From an uncultured Erysipelotrichaceae bacterium (GTDB lineage Bacteria; Bacillota_I; Bacilli_A; Erysipelotrichales; Erysipelotrichaceae), in NCBI GenBank assembly GCA_934675465.1, contig CAKUQM010000004.1:1-64000 (forward strand): a DNA stretch of 64,000 nt, written 5' to 3'. A program made the translations under genes and the position numbers. Each line of letters begins with the position of its first letter. Position 1 is the first letter of the stretch. The notes beneath the pieces were generated by a model that saw nothing but the letters and a program-made list of their open reading frames with translations, made no database searches and was not told where the DNA came from. Positions 28,609 through 38,900 of the stretch are shown piece by piece.

Positions 28609-29592
28609 CTATTCCTTGTTTTTAATTTTATTTTTTCTCAATTTCATCACAAAGGGGATTAAGCCATTAATTGTCTTATATCTTAACATTGGAAAAGGAA
28701 CCATCACGAAATTAAAAATATTCCAAAAAAAGAAATATAAAGACCATCCTTTTTCCATTTGGTAACCCCAGGGGGTTTTATTGGCATATTTAATATAATC
28801 ATCACTAAATTTATTTGTATTTCCTTCCCTCCAAGGCCTATCTTCTCCTAAAAAATGAATAATAACAGGATTATTTAAAGATTCTTTATATACTTCAAAA
28901 TCCACAAAACATAAATCACCAGCAATTCTATTTAAAACCCTATAAGGATAGAATTTAAAAGAATTTACAAAATTATATTTAGGAGCTAAAGTATATATTT
29001 TACCCTTTAAATATCCATTTATCGCATCTTGATCCGGTGCAAAAATCTTATCTTTATTGTTAATATAATACTCTACAATATTTGGAAATATATTGTCTTT
29101 TCGGCATTTTTTTAAATCTATCAATAGCACTCCAGAATTATAGTAAGGGTGATCTTTTAAACCCAAACCATTCTTTCTTTGTTTATCTACAGTAGGTTCA
29201 ATGCAGGCTCCTATATAACAGTTTTCTAAATCTGTGTTATATAATTCGCTTAAACTATCAATTACGATAGTATCTCCATCTAAATATAATATTTTTTCTA
29301 CATTAGAGGGTAAAATTTTATCACATACTAGTCTTCCAAGTATTACCGGCCTCCATCCAAGAGTGTCATAATTAGAATTGAAATATTTGCTTAAATCATT
29401 CAATTCATAAATTTTGATCTTTTGATTATATCTATCCACAAAATTAATCAAACTATTTTCGTTATCGCTAGTGACATTGTGTGTGAATACATGGAAAAAG
29501 ATTTCTGTATTTATATTATTTTCACAAACAGAACATATACTAGCAGCAACCTGAGATATAAAGTTATTATCAAGAACATAAAGAATATTCAT
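28609..29592 (-). CDS. GT8 family glycosyltransferase
   Basis: 327-residue cytoplasmic family 8 glycosyltransferase, LgtC-like. It opens MNILYVLDNNFISQVAASI, and has LYLDGDTIVIDSLSELY (the DxD metal site, near residue 103-105), YYNSGVLLIDLKKCR, PDQDAINGYLKGKIY, and the C-terminal HFLGEDRPWREG that closes the nucleotide-sugar pocket. Such enzymes usually move galactose or glucose from UDP-sugars with retention. It lies 5 bases after the 29598 gene and just before the MBOAT remnant. Confidence 0.9.
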   Translation of the reverse strand: MNILYVLDNNFISQVAASICSVCENNINTEIFFHVFTHNVTSDNENSLINFVDRYNQKIKIYELNDLSKYFNSNYDTLGWRPVILGRLVCDKILPSNVEKILYLDGDTIVIDSLSELYNTDLENCYIGACIEPTVDKQRKNGLGLKDHPYYNSGVLLIDLKKCRKDNIFPNIVEYYINNKDKIFAPDQDAINGYLKGKIYTLAPKYNFVNSFKFYPYRVLNRIAGDLCFVDFEVYKESLNNPVIIHFLGEDRPWREGNTNKFSDDYIKYANKTPWGYQMEKGWSLYFFFWNIFNFVMVPFPMLRYKTINGLIPFVMKLRKNKIKNKE

Positions 29593-29597
29593 ACTAG

Positions 29598-31625
29598 TTA
29601 ATCTCCAAACTTAAATAGTTCATAATTATCGTTGCTATAGATAGAATATCCATAACCACATTCAGCAACCTTATATATTAAATACTGCCAGTTATTTTCG
29701 TTTTTATTATAGTACTCTTTACTCTTATCAACTATTAAAAAATCAATATTAGCTTCACTTAAATATAATCCTACATTATCATAATCAGCTTCAATCTCTT
29801 TACACACATCACCCAAATAAGCTGGTGGATAAAAGATTGAGTATACTTGTTTTTCTGCATTAGACCACTTGGGATTTATAAGTAATAATCTTCCATAAAT
29901 AAATCTAGCATCTGGAATTATACTTTCAGTAAACAAATTTGTAGAAACAATATATGACGTTTTATCCACATATTTTACTTCTTCCATTAATCGATTTAAC
30001 ACATCAAATTCATCATTGCTCATTTTCATAATATTGTTATAGTTATCACCAGGAATAAAACTCTCATGATAATAGTTTGGGTTTATAAAGTCAGTTCCAG
30101 CAATAAACAATATCAACAATATAGTCATAGTTCCGGTATAAACATATTTATGATTAATTTTGTTATAGAACATTGATAAATATAATAAAACAGTAAATGG
30201 ATTAATAATGATATCCAACGCACGATGGTACACAATATTAAATTTATATATAATAGGGCAGTTAAACGGACTGAAAAAGATTACAAAAATTATAATAAAA
30301 GCTTTTATTAATTTGTTTTTATTCTCAAATATACTCACATATCCTAATAATAACCATATAAGCATTCTGTAAATTTTTTCACTCTTAGCTAAAAAACCAT
30401 AATTATGAAAATAATTAATTGTCATATCAGCTACTTCACTATGATTATTAGTAAAAGCTCTAAAGTCAAATGGATTTTTAGTAACCATTAGCGACAAAGC
30501 TATAGTTAGGATAAAAAAGAAAGAAAATATTATCTTTTTAGTAAATTTTAATCTAGATAACTTAACTAAATAATTATTTAAATAAAATAGTAAAACACTA
30601 ATTATTAATGAAATTATAAAACTATATAATATTTTTAAAGACAAAACAACGCATATCAAATCCATCAATGGAACAAATAAAATAAGCGCATAATATTTAA
30701 ACATATGGTCACTACTATCAACAAGCACAAAATACATCCCAAACAATAAGAAGATTATTGAAAATACACCAGATGAGGAGAATGCACAAGTTGCTAATAA
30801 GCAAATTGAAAATAAAATCCAATTCTTTTGGGTATCTTTATTAAATAGTTCATAAGCTATCATAATGGAATAAGCCATAGCAATTGTTCTAAATGAATTT
30901 CCATAGAAACCATATACATTGTTCCAATATAATTTGCCATAAAAGAAAACAAAAATAAACGCAAAAGTAATACTTAGTAATTTCTTATTTTTAGACAATA
31001 ATTTTATAGAGTTGATGATTATTGATCCAAGAAAGAAATTAAATAATATTTGAAACACCCATATAATAGCTGAATAATTATTAACTATTGTTATATGTGA
31101 TAGAATTCTCACAAACAAGAAAACAATACAAGATGCAAAATAATAATATGATTGGAAAGTATATTGTGCTGATTGTCCCGATGTATAACCCCCATAAAAG
31201 AAATCAGTAGTATTTAAACTTTTCTTTCCGATATTTGTAGAAATAAAATTTAAATAATATGTTGAATCAAAGCCACTAGTTTCACCAAGCGTTGTATTGT
31301 ATGCGTAAAATAGCATAATAAATACAATAATTAACAACAGAATCCAAGCAAATATACTAAATTTCCACTTTATATTCTTTCTATTTTTTATAAATAAAAA
31401 TATTGTTATAAGCACATATAACGCACACAAAGCCATTACCAACCAAAACGAACAGTTAGAAAAAGTGAAAGCTCCTGTTGTTAAAAATAGAAACGCTAAA
31501 ATTGACATTAACCCAAAAGGAAACGCCAAATCATATCTATCAAAATTCAAAAGATTAAGTACTAGTTGTCCACTTATTTCAAAATACACCACCAATAATA
31601 GAGTTAATAAAAAATACCAAATCAT
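29598..31625 (-). CDS. Large multi-membrane glycosyltransferase-like protein, paralogue of 26277-28301
   Basis: 675-residue protein with about 14 hydrophobic segments and a C-terminal soluble domain. Motifs TLGETSGFDSTYYLNFIS, FQSYYYFA, NNVYGFYGNSFRTIAMAYSI, CAFSSSGVFSIIFLLFGMYF, NNHSEVADMTINYF and ESFIPGDNYNNIMKM line up with those of the 674-residue protein. Eight bases separate it from the GT2 upstream. Role in extracytoplasmic glycan building is inferred; the family has no name I can give with confidence. Confidence 0.7.
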   Translation of the reverse strand: MIWYFLLTLLLVVYFEISGQLVLNLLNFDRYDLAFPFGLMSILAFLFLTTGAFTFSNCSFWLVMALCALYVLITIFLFIKNRKNIKWKFSIFAWILLLIIVFIMLFYAYNTTLGETSGFDSTYYLNFISTNIGKKSLNTTDFFYGGYTSGQSAQYTFQSYYYFASCIVFLFVRILSHITIVNNYSAIIWVFQILFNFFLGSIIINSIKLLSKNKKLLSITFAFIFVFFYGKLYWNNVYGFYGNSFRTIAMAYSIMIAYELFNKDTQKNWILFSICLLATCAFSSSGVFSIIFLLFGMYFVLVDSSDHMFKYYALILFVPLMDLICVVLSLKILYSFIISLIISVLLFYLNNYLVKLSRLKFTKKIIFSFFFILTIALSLMVTKNPFDFRAFTNNHSEVADMTINYFHNYGFLAKSEKIYRMLIWLLLGYVSIFENKNKLIKAFIIIFVIFFSPFNCPIIYKFNIVYHRALDIIINPFTVLLYLSMFYNKINHKYVYTGTMTILLILFIAGTDFINPNYYHESFIPGDNYNNIMKMSNDEFDVLNRLMEEVKYVDKTSYIVSTNLFTESIIPDARFIYGRLLLINPKWSNAEKQVYSIFYPPAYLGDVCKEIEADYDNVGLYLSEANIDFLIVDKSKEYYNKNENNWQYLIYKVAECGYGYSIYSNDNYELFKFGD

Positions 31626-31633
31626 ATTAATCC

Positions 31634-32590
31634 CTAATCTTTATCGTGTGTTAGATAACTCTCAATATAATATCTAGGTCTTTTTTTGGTTTCAATAAAT
31701 GTTTTACCAACATATTGGCCTATTACACCAAGACATACTAGTTGTACACCACCAATAAACCAAATAGATGCAAATAAAGATGTCCAACCTTGAATTGTAT
31801 GTCCACTAGCGTGTTGGATCAAAGAATAAATGACCGCAATTATAGCAATCAAGATTGCGATAAAGCCTAAATAAAGAATTAATGTTAGTGGTTTATCACT
31901 AAAAGAAGTAACACCATTAAACGCAAAAGAAAGCATCTTCTTTAAAGGATACTTAGATTCCCCCTTTAATCTAGGAGATCTCTTATAATAAACACAGTCG
32001 GTCTTAAAACCAAGTTCTGGAGCTAAGCCTCTTAAGAATAAATGGGTTTCAGAATATAAAGATAATTCATCTAGAGCTCTATTAGACATCAATCTAAAAT
32101 CGGCACTATTGTATACAGTCTTAGCACCCATGTAGTTCATTAATTTATAAAAAGCTTCTGCAGTAAACTTCTTAAAACCACTATCGCTTGTTCTATCATT
32201 TCTAACGCCATATACAATGTCACAGCCAGAGTAGTACTTCTCAACCATTTCTTCGATTACACCAACATCATCTTGTAAGTCTGCGTCAATTGAAATAGTT
32301 ACATCTGCTTCATCTTTTACTTGCATCAAACCAGCTAATAAAGCATTTTGATGTCCTTTGTTACCAGCTAAATTTAAGCCGTGTACATACTCACTATTTT
32401 CATAAGCATTCTTAATAACATTCCAAGTCTTATCCTTAGAACCATCATTAACATATAAAATAAAACTATTTGATTTAACAACTTCTCTTTTTACTAAGTC
32501 TTTCATTAAATCATTCAATACTTTATCAGTATCTGGTAATGCTTCTTCCTCGTTATAACAAGGAACCACAATAGCTAATCTTTTAATCAT
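31634..32590 (-). CDS. GtrB-like polyprenyl-phosphate glycosyltransferase (GT2)
   Basis: 318-residue GT2 with two C-terminal membrane helices (about 233-260 and 270-295). AIVVPCYNEEEALPDTDKVL, LYVNDGSKDKTW, GNKGHQNALLAG, SIDADLQDD (metal site near 105), DIVYGVRNDR, FYKLMN and YNSADFRLMSNRAL, and YKRSPRLKGESKYPL are the hallmarks of GtrB/CsbB-type enzymes that make Und-P-glucose or a related lipid-sugar. The product would feed the GT-C enzymes. It overlaps the DUF2304 gene by 8 bases. Confidence 0.9.
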   Translation of the reverse strand: MIKRLAIVVPCYNEEEALPDTDKVLNDLMKDLVKREVVKSNSFILYVNDGSKDKTWNVIKNAYENSEYVHGLNLAGNKGHQNALLAGLMQVKDEADVTISIDADLQDDVGVIEEMVEKYYSGCDIVYGVRNDRTSDSGFKKFTAEAFYKLMNYMGAKTVYNSADFRLMSNRALDELSLYSETHLFLRGLAPELGFKTDCVYYKRSPRLKGESKYPLKKMLSFAFNGVTSFSDKPLTLILYLGFIAILIAIIAVIYSLIQHASGHTIQGWTSLFASIWFIGGVQLVCLGVIGQYVGKTFIETKKRPRYYIESYLTHDKD

Positions 32591-32945
32591 TCTCTTTTTC
32601 CTTTTCTAAATCTTCAAGTTTCTTTTTCAATGTCGCTACTTCATAATTTAAATTAATTAAAATCTCATTATATTTGCTTAAAATAAAATAAATATAAAAA
32701 GTAATACAATATAGCAAAAATATCATAATCAAGAATACAGCATTAACAGGAATCTGTACCCCTATTAGATTTGAAACATGGTACACAATGTTTGGAAATA
32801 AAGAAAGGATAACCATGCCAATACCCCAAATAATCCAAACAACCGCAAAATGTATATTCATTTTGTTTTTAAGAACATTTCTTATAACTATAAACAAAAC
32901 AAACAGGGAACCAACCAATAAACAAATTTGTAATACTTTACTCAT
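32583..32945 (-). CDS. DUF2304 family small membrane protein
   Basis: 120 residues: three hydrophobic segments (about 3-22, 32-52 and 70-92) and a charged coiled-coil-like tail (NYEVATLKKKLEDLEKEKE). FAVVWIIWGIGMVILSLFP is the DUF2304 core. This family is commonly found beside DPM1-like GT2 genes in surface-glycan loci, and here it sits between two of them, 5 bases from one and overlapping the other. A role as a membrane anchor or partner for these GT2s is a reasonable inference. Confidence 0.85.
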   Translation of the reverse strand: MSKVLQICLLVGSLFVLFIVIRNVLKNKMNIHFAVVWIIWGIGMVILSLFPNIVYHVSNLIGVQIPVNAVFLIMIFLLYCITFYIYFILSKYNEILINLNYEVATLKKKLEDLEKEKEND

Positions 32946-32950
32946 GTAAG

Positions 32951-33616
32951 TTACCTCGCAAATAATATAGAAATCGAAACACCAACCATAAATTTTATAG
33001 TTTTATATGGGTTTACAAAATAACTGCTGCCATTTTGTCTTTCTAACATTTCTACTTGAACCTCTTTTACTCTATATCCATTACTCAAAAGGTGACATAG
33101 TGCGTCAGGTTCTGCATAAAAATTCATTCCTTTAGAAAACTCACTAATAGTTTTCTTACCTAGTGCACGCATACCACTTGTGGGGTCAGTTACCTTTGTG
33201 CCTGATTTGAATTTAATTAAGAAACAAAAAAATCTACTACCAATCATTCTTGGTGTAAGTGGTTTTTTATTTTCAAGAAAACGACTACCTACTACATAAT
33301 CATTTCCGTTTTTTATCTCTTCAACTATTTTATCAATATATTTTGGTTGATGTTGCCCATCACCATCAATGCATACAACGCAATCATAATTGTTTTCGTT
33401 TGCATACATAAAACCAACCCTAGTAACACCGGCAATACCAAGATTATTTGGTAAATTCAAAACATTATAATTTTCATCTTTACACAACTCTTGTGTATTA
33501 TCGGTTGATTTATCGTTTATTATTAAATAATCATATTTGTATCGTTTAACTTCTTCAATTAGTGATTTTAAATTTTTTGATTCGTTAAAAGCAGGAATTA
33601 TTACTATGGTTTTCAT
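32951..33616 (-). CDS. GT2 polyprenyl-phosphate sugar synthase, DPM1-like (short)
   Basis: 221-residue GT2: TIVIIPAFNESKNLKSLIEE, LIINDKSTDNT, NNLGIAGVTRVGF, CIDGDGQHQPKYID (metal site), YVVGSRFLENK, TDPTSGMRALGKKTI and EPDALCHLLSNGYRVKEV are DPM1-type motifs. There are no clear C-terminal membrane helices beyond a short final hydrophobic stretch, which fits a need for the adjacent DUF2304 protein. It is the first gene of the long leftward set; the start has no Shine-Dalgarno site and a TAAAAT ends 7 bases upstream. Confidence 0.88.
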   Translation of the reverse strand: MKTIVIIPAFNESKNLKSLIEEVKRYKYDYLIINDKSTDNTQELCKDENYNVLNLPNNLGIAGVTRVGFMYANENNYDCVVCIDGDGQHQPKYIDKIVEEIKNGNDYVVGSRFLENKKPLTPRMIGSRFFCFLIKFKSGTKVTDPTSGMRALGKKTISEFSKGMNFYAEPDALCHLLSNGYRVKEVQVEMLERQNGSSYFVNPYKTIKFMVGVSISILFAR

Positions 33617-33635
33617 CTAGATAATTTTACTATTT

Positions 33636-33665
33636 TTGAATACATTTTACTAATTAAAGTATAAT
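33636..33665 (+). promoter_or_regulatory. Promoter for the GT2 gene at 33672 (leaderless)
   Basis: TTGAAT (33636-33641), an 18-base spacer and TATAAT (33660-33665). Only 6 bases separate the -10 box from the ATG, so the transcript should begin at or next to the start codon. Confidence 0.65.
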
Positions 33666-33671
33666 TAATTC

Positions 33672-34463
33672 ATGTATACAAGAAACGATCATACTTTTGC
33701 GATTTGTGCATATAAGGAAAGTCCTTATTTAGAAGATTGTATTTTATCTTTGATTGGTCAAACTATTAAACCAAATATCATCATGGAAACAAGCACTCCT
33801 AATGATTTTATTAAAACCATAGCAAATAAATACAACATCAAATTATTTATTAATCCCGATGGTGGTTTAGCTAAGGATTGGAATTATGCTTATGATAGTT
33901 GTGATACCGAATTAGTTACAATAGCTCATCAGGATGATATTTATGAACCGAATTATTTGGAATCAATATTAGAATATGCAAATACAACAACAAATCCAAT
34001 TATTTTTTTTACCGATTATTATGAAATTAGAAACAATGAAAGAGTATCTAATAATTTAAATTTAAATATTAAAAGGATTATGAATCATCCTTTTACTAAA
34101 ACTAAAAATAGAAATAAGATCAAATTAAGACAGAGAATTTTAAGTTTTGGTGATTCGATATCTTGCCCTACCGTGACTTTAACTAAAGACAAATGTGGTA
34201 ATTCCCCTTATGATTTAAGTTTTAAATGTTCGGTAGATTATAAAACTTGGTCAAGATTATCAAGAATTGATGGAGAATTTATATATATTCCAAAAATTCT
34301 TATGGGACATAGAATTTACAGAGAATCTACAACTACAAAATCTTTAGAGAACAACATAAGGCAACAAGAAGATGCTTCCATAATGGCTGAATACTGGCCT
34401 AAACCTATCGCAAAGATTATTTATAAAATTTATTCCAATAGTGAAAAAAGCAATCATGTTTAG
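33672..34463 (+). CDS. GT2 family glycosyltransferase
   Basis: 263-residue soluble GT2: TFAICAYKESPYLEDCILSL at the N-terminus, NPDGGLAKDWNYAYDSC, and AHQDDIYEPNYLESIL as the metal-binding site. It lacks membrane helices, so it should act in the cytoplasm on a lipid-linked or nucleotide-linked acceptor. It is divergent from the big minus-strand cluster and convergent with the flippase gene, with abutting stop codons. No Shine-Dalgarno site is present; see the leaderless promoter just upstream. Confidence 0.8.
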   Translation: MYTRNDHTFAICAYKESPYLEDCILSLIGQTIKPNIIMETSTPNDFIKTIANKYNIKLFINPDGGLAKDWNYAYDSCDTELVTIAHQDDIYEPNYLESILEYANTTTNPIIFFTDYYEIRNNERVSNNLNLNIKRIMNHPFTKTKNRNKIKLRQRILSFGDSISCPTVTLTKDKCGNSPYDLSFKCSVDYKTWSRLSRIDGEFIYIPKILMGHRIYRESTTTKSLENNIRQQEDASIMAEYWPKPIAKIIYKIYSNSEKSNHV

Positions 34464-34475
34464 TTATTGCTTTTT
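34445..34475. terminator. Bidirectional terminator overlapping two stop codons
   Basis: A 10-bp perfect inverted repeat, AAAAAGCAAT at 34445-34454 and ATTGCTTTTT at 34466-34475, with an 11-base loop. It gives a T-run in both directions and covers the TAG of the GT2 gene and the TAA of the flippase gene, so one hairpin can end both convergent transcripts. Confidence 0.7.
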
Positions 34476-35951
34476 AATTAACTTTAATAAATCAATCTTA
34501 AAACTTATTATGAATAACATGTAGTCTAATACGGCACAAATAGCACTCATAAGCACAAACATTAAAAGATTATTTAAAGGAAAAAAGACGCTTATCAATA
34601 AATTAGAAATAATTAGAACGACTGTGAATTTTGTTTTCTTTAAATTATTTATTCTAACTAATTTGTTTGTGTTTATTAACAACTTTTTAGAAGTAACAGG
34701 AATATAAATAACAAAATATAGCAAATATGCCACAATACCACAAGCCAGTATCAATTCATTAGTGAACGTGAATAGGTTTCCACTTATTTTTAACAACAAA
34801 ATATAGTCTATTAGAGTAAAAATAAAACCAATACCTTTAATTTTTTCTTTAAGTAGTGTTGTGATTGTTGATGAATTTTCATAAGCTATAAAACTTATCA
34901 ACAATTGTAAACAAATTAAGAAAGTTAAAACGAACAATTTGCTACTATCTTCATTAGGGAGCCACAGACTATATAATTGCTTATTTAAACACATTATTAA
35001 GACTATTGGTATTATTATTAAACCAACAATTGCATTTGTTGCCACATTAACTTCTTTTTGATCATCATTGATAACGCCCCTAATCATAATGGGTTCTGCC
35101 ATTGATGTGATTGTGTTTCCCAACAATAAGCACATAGTCATTATTGGTTGTACTAGGGATAAAATACTCGATTCTTCTATAGGTAACGTTCTATTAGCGA
35201 TTATTAGTTCTGAGTTTATAATTAATAGGTTGCCCGAATTAGATATAATCGACCAAACACCTAAGTTAAAAATCTTTTTAAACTTTGATTTTGAAATCAG
35301 TTTTAAATCTAATTTAATATCATTCATTTCTTTGATAGAAACAAACATGCTAAATAGCGACCTAACAATCGTTGAAAGGAAAACTATTAGACCTAAGGAA
35401 GCGAGGCTAACTTTTCTTGACAAGTAAATATACATCATCAGTATACCCTTAACAAGACTTTCAATTATTAAAGATACACCATATAAGTCCATCCTGTCCT
35501 TAACATAATAGGAAATATTGAATACAGCACAAATGCCATTGCATATGGTTGCTAAAAATATATATAGAAATAAAAGTTTTACATCATGCAAAAGTTCATT
35601 TGAAACATTAATGATTGATGTAAGATTAGAATAAAAAAACATTTCTACTAAAAAAATAAAGACACTAATTATTACACATGATAAAAAAGTTGTTGAATAA
35701 TATTCTTTAGCTTCTTGTGTATTTTTATTTAGATAATTAACAATAACTAGTCGCGATGAAACGGTACTTGTTATTACAAATAATATTGAAAAATATGTTG
35801 AAAAATTTGTTGCGATTGGATAGTAAGAATAAGCCTCTTTCCCAACAAACTCAACAAAATATTGTGTAATAAAAAATGACACAAATACCGATACTGCTAT
35901 TGATAGAAGATTAGCTATTATTGTTATCGTCATTTTTTCACTACTTTTCAT
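34464..35951 (-). CDS. Second polysaccharide flippase (MATE/Wzx-like)
   Basis: 495-residue protein with about 14 membrane helices of the MOP superfamily: N-terminal MKSSEKMTITIIANLLSIAV, AYSYYPIATNFSTYFSILFV, a basic loop after helix 6, and RTLPIEESSILSLVQPIMTM near the middle. It is not closely similar to the 17095-18534 flippase, so the window has two different export routes. Divergently arranged with the large fusion gene at 35976, with only about 25 bases between starts. No Shine-Dalgarno site; TAAAAT on the minus strand ends 7 bases before the ATG. Confidence 0.85.
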   Translation of the reverse strand: MKSSEKMTITIIANLLSIAVSVFVSFFITQYFVEFVGKEAYSYYPIATNFSTYFSILFVITSTVSSRLVIVNYLNKNTQEAKEYYSTTFLSCVIISVFIFLVEMFFYSNLTSIINVSNELLHDVKLLFLYIFLATICNGICAVFNISYYVKDRMDLYGVSLIIESLVKGILMMYIYLSRKVSLASLGLIVFLSTIVRSLFSMFVSIKEMNDIKLDLKLISKSKFKKIFNLGVWSIISNSGNLLIINSELIIANRTLPIEESSILSLVQPIMTMCLLLGNTITSMAEPIMIRGVINDDQKEVNVATNAIVGLIIIPIVLIMCLNKQLYSLWLPNEDSSKLFVLTFLICLQLLISFIAYENSSTITTLLKEKIKGIGFIFTLIDYILLLKISGNLFTFTNELILACGIVAYLLYFVIYIPVTSKKLLINTNKLVRINNLKKTKFTVVLIISNLLISVFFPLNNLLMFVLMSAICAVLDYMLFIISFKIDLLKLIKKQ

Positions 35952-35962
35952 ATTTACTATTT

Positions 35963-35968
35963 TATAAT
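35963..35968 (+). promoter_or_regulatory. -10 box for the 35976 gene (leaderless)
   Basis: TATAAT with 7 bases before the ATG at 35976. The earlier in-frame ATG at 35970 starts only one base after this box and would not be in the message. No convincing -35 hexamer was seen. Confidence 0.5.
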
Positions 35969-35975
35969 AATGTGT

Positions 35976-38900
35976 ATGAACACTAAACTTAAATTAAATA
36001 TTTTTACATTTGCGCACTTCTTATATTTGTTCTGTTATATTTTTGAATATACATTCACATATGGATTTGAATTTAATGTAGACATTGGCCTTTTAAAACA
36101 GCTAGGCCTACTAATAATGTTTGCTTTATTCTTGTATGATTTTATAAACAAGAAGACAAGCATGAAAACATTTGTTTCTACCTTGCTAGCTATAACACTA
36201 GGTTTTATCATCACTTTCACATCAAAAAATTACGATATACTACTACTTATTTTAATTATTTTATCTATCAGAGACATAAATATAGATAAATTCCTTTTCA
36301 GAGATTTTATTATTAGGGGCGTTTTAGTTGCAATCGAATTCTTCTTCTTCTCACAAAAAGCTCCAATTGAAATGTGGCAAGCAGAAAAGGTTACCCTTGG
36401 TTTTACCCATGCTAACACAGCTGGTTCTGCTTTGATGATTCTTACTTTTGAATTATTATACTTAACTAGAAATAGCAAAAATATCTTGCCTTTTTTCTTT
36501 TCTATAATTTTAACTGGATTTAATTATTATGTTTGTAAAAGTAGAGCTAGTTTTATAGCTATGATTTTAATAATTATTTGTTTTATATTATTTAAATTGA
36601 AACTTAATATCCTAAAATTTAAACCATTTGAATTCTTAACAATTAATTCGATTTTAATTTTTGTTTTGATTTCATTTGGATTGATTCAGCTTTATCAAAC
36701 TGGTTCTGATTCAGGTTTAAAACTAAACGCATTGTTTTCAAATCGAATCGAACTTGCAATACATTATTTAAGCTTATACAAAATTAATTTATTTGGAAAT
36801 CATTTGGCATATGCTTCAACAACCATAATGCTTGGTGATCATATGGTTTATGTTTTGGATACTGCATTTGTTTGGCTTCTATTAACTTTTGGAATAATTG
36901 GGACTATATTTGTTGCTTGGCTATTCTATCGTACTTTCAAAAAATTACTTGCTGATCAAAATTATTACATGGTTGTTATCATGCTTGTTTTATTAGTTTA
37001 TGGTTTAATGGAAACTATATTATTTAAATATTATTACAATCCATTGTTAGCTGTGCTTACGGTTGGATTTTTTGCTGATGAAAAAGAAGATGAAAAACTA
37101 TTCATTCCTAATAATCACTTGGTCCTTTCTCTTTCTGTTATTTTTATATGTATGTTTTTCTTTAAAGACATCATTATATCTAACTCTTCTCAATTTTATA
37201 TTGATGGTGTTTTAGCAACTTACAATCAACCAAAAATGCTATTTGCTTTCTATAACAGAATGCATGACTTTAACTTTTCTTTATATGATTGGTCATTAGG
37301 TTTAGGTGCAAGTATTTTTAATTTGGTTAATCAGGGTTTCTTAAGTCCTTTTAATTTTTTATCTTTGCTATTACCATCCAACTTGGTTATTTCTTTTTCT
37401 TTATATTTGAATTTCATTAAATTGCTAGTGTTAAGCAATTCTTTATTATTGTGGTTTAACAAATTAAATAAGATGAATCCTTATAATTTGGTGTTCTCTT
37501 TAATTTTATCTTTCTCTGGTTTAGTTTTAGGTTTCTTTAGCACAAACGATTTTGATTTTTATTGTTTATTCCCTTTGGTCTTATTCTTTTTTGAAAAAGC
37601 AATCCAAGATAAAAAATACTTAGGATTCTCTTTATCTATTTTCTTATGCATTCTTGCTAATCCTTCTCTAAGTCCATCTTTATTTATTGTTTTAATAATT
37701 TATTTAATTTATAAGAATGTTATTAACTCTTTTAACTTGTGGCAAATTATCATATTAACTATACTTATATTATTATCAATAGGATTAGCTTCATTCGCTA
37801 TCATTCCTTGTTTGGAGTTTGGCAACACAAGCACAATAAGTGAGGATTTTATTTCATTTTTCTTGTCACTATTTACCCCGTTTAATTCATTAGTTAACAC
37901 TAATTATGTTTTATATACAAGTATCACTATTCTTGCCTTCTTGCCTTGTATTTTCTATTCAAATATCAAGGAATTAATAGTTAGAGTATCAACTATTGCT
38001 ATTTGCATTTTATTGTGCTTAATGTTAAAGAATTACTTCATATTGTACTTTGCTATATTGTTTACATTTTACTTAATTCTAAATTCTTTAGATTCTATCT
38101 TTTTAAAGAAAAATAACGTTTTATTTATAACTTTTATTATTTGTCTTATTTTGTGTGTTGTTTCATATATTTACGGAAAATCCAACAATACAGAAATAGG
38201 TGCCTTATTAACATATACTCAATTATTACTGTTAATTTTATTGTCCTTATCTTTATTTAAATATAAATCTATTTTATCTTTTTCTATCATTATGGAAGCT
38301 TGTTTATCAATCTTTTGTCTGATAAATCAATATCCGTTGTTGTTCAAAACTATCGATTATGATACTTCAGTTACTAGTTTGATTAAACAAGAAGATAAAG
38401 GGATTTATCGCATTATAGATGCTAATGTTGCCAATACTGTTTATAAAGAAGATGCAAACGAATTCAACTTTAAGTATAGCCATTTAGATAATTGTAAACA
38501 GGTGCCTGGCTTCTCTACTAAGAATGTTTCGTTAAATCCTAATCAAGAGAGTTTTATCAAATTAATGACAAAAACCGATGGCAGTACTTACAGAGGTTCA
38601 TCAAAAAACTATACAAGTCTATTCGATATTGCTGGTGCTAAATATTGGGTTTCAAATAACGAAACTAAGGGCAACACCAACCCTTCGTATTATGTAAATA
38701 TGTTTGATAGCTCACAATCTAACATTATTAGTTTCCAAACAGGTATCATTAATGTTGGTAATAGTTCTATATCAGAAAATGGACAATATTCTGGTTCTTT
38801 AGATTCTTATTTAGCAACTTTGTCTATAAATCTACAAAATACTGATATGGAAGGTGATGTTTGTTATACTACTTACTACAAATATGTAGGCTGGGAATCA

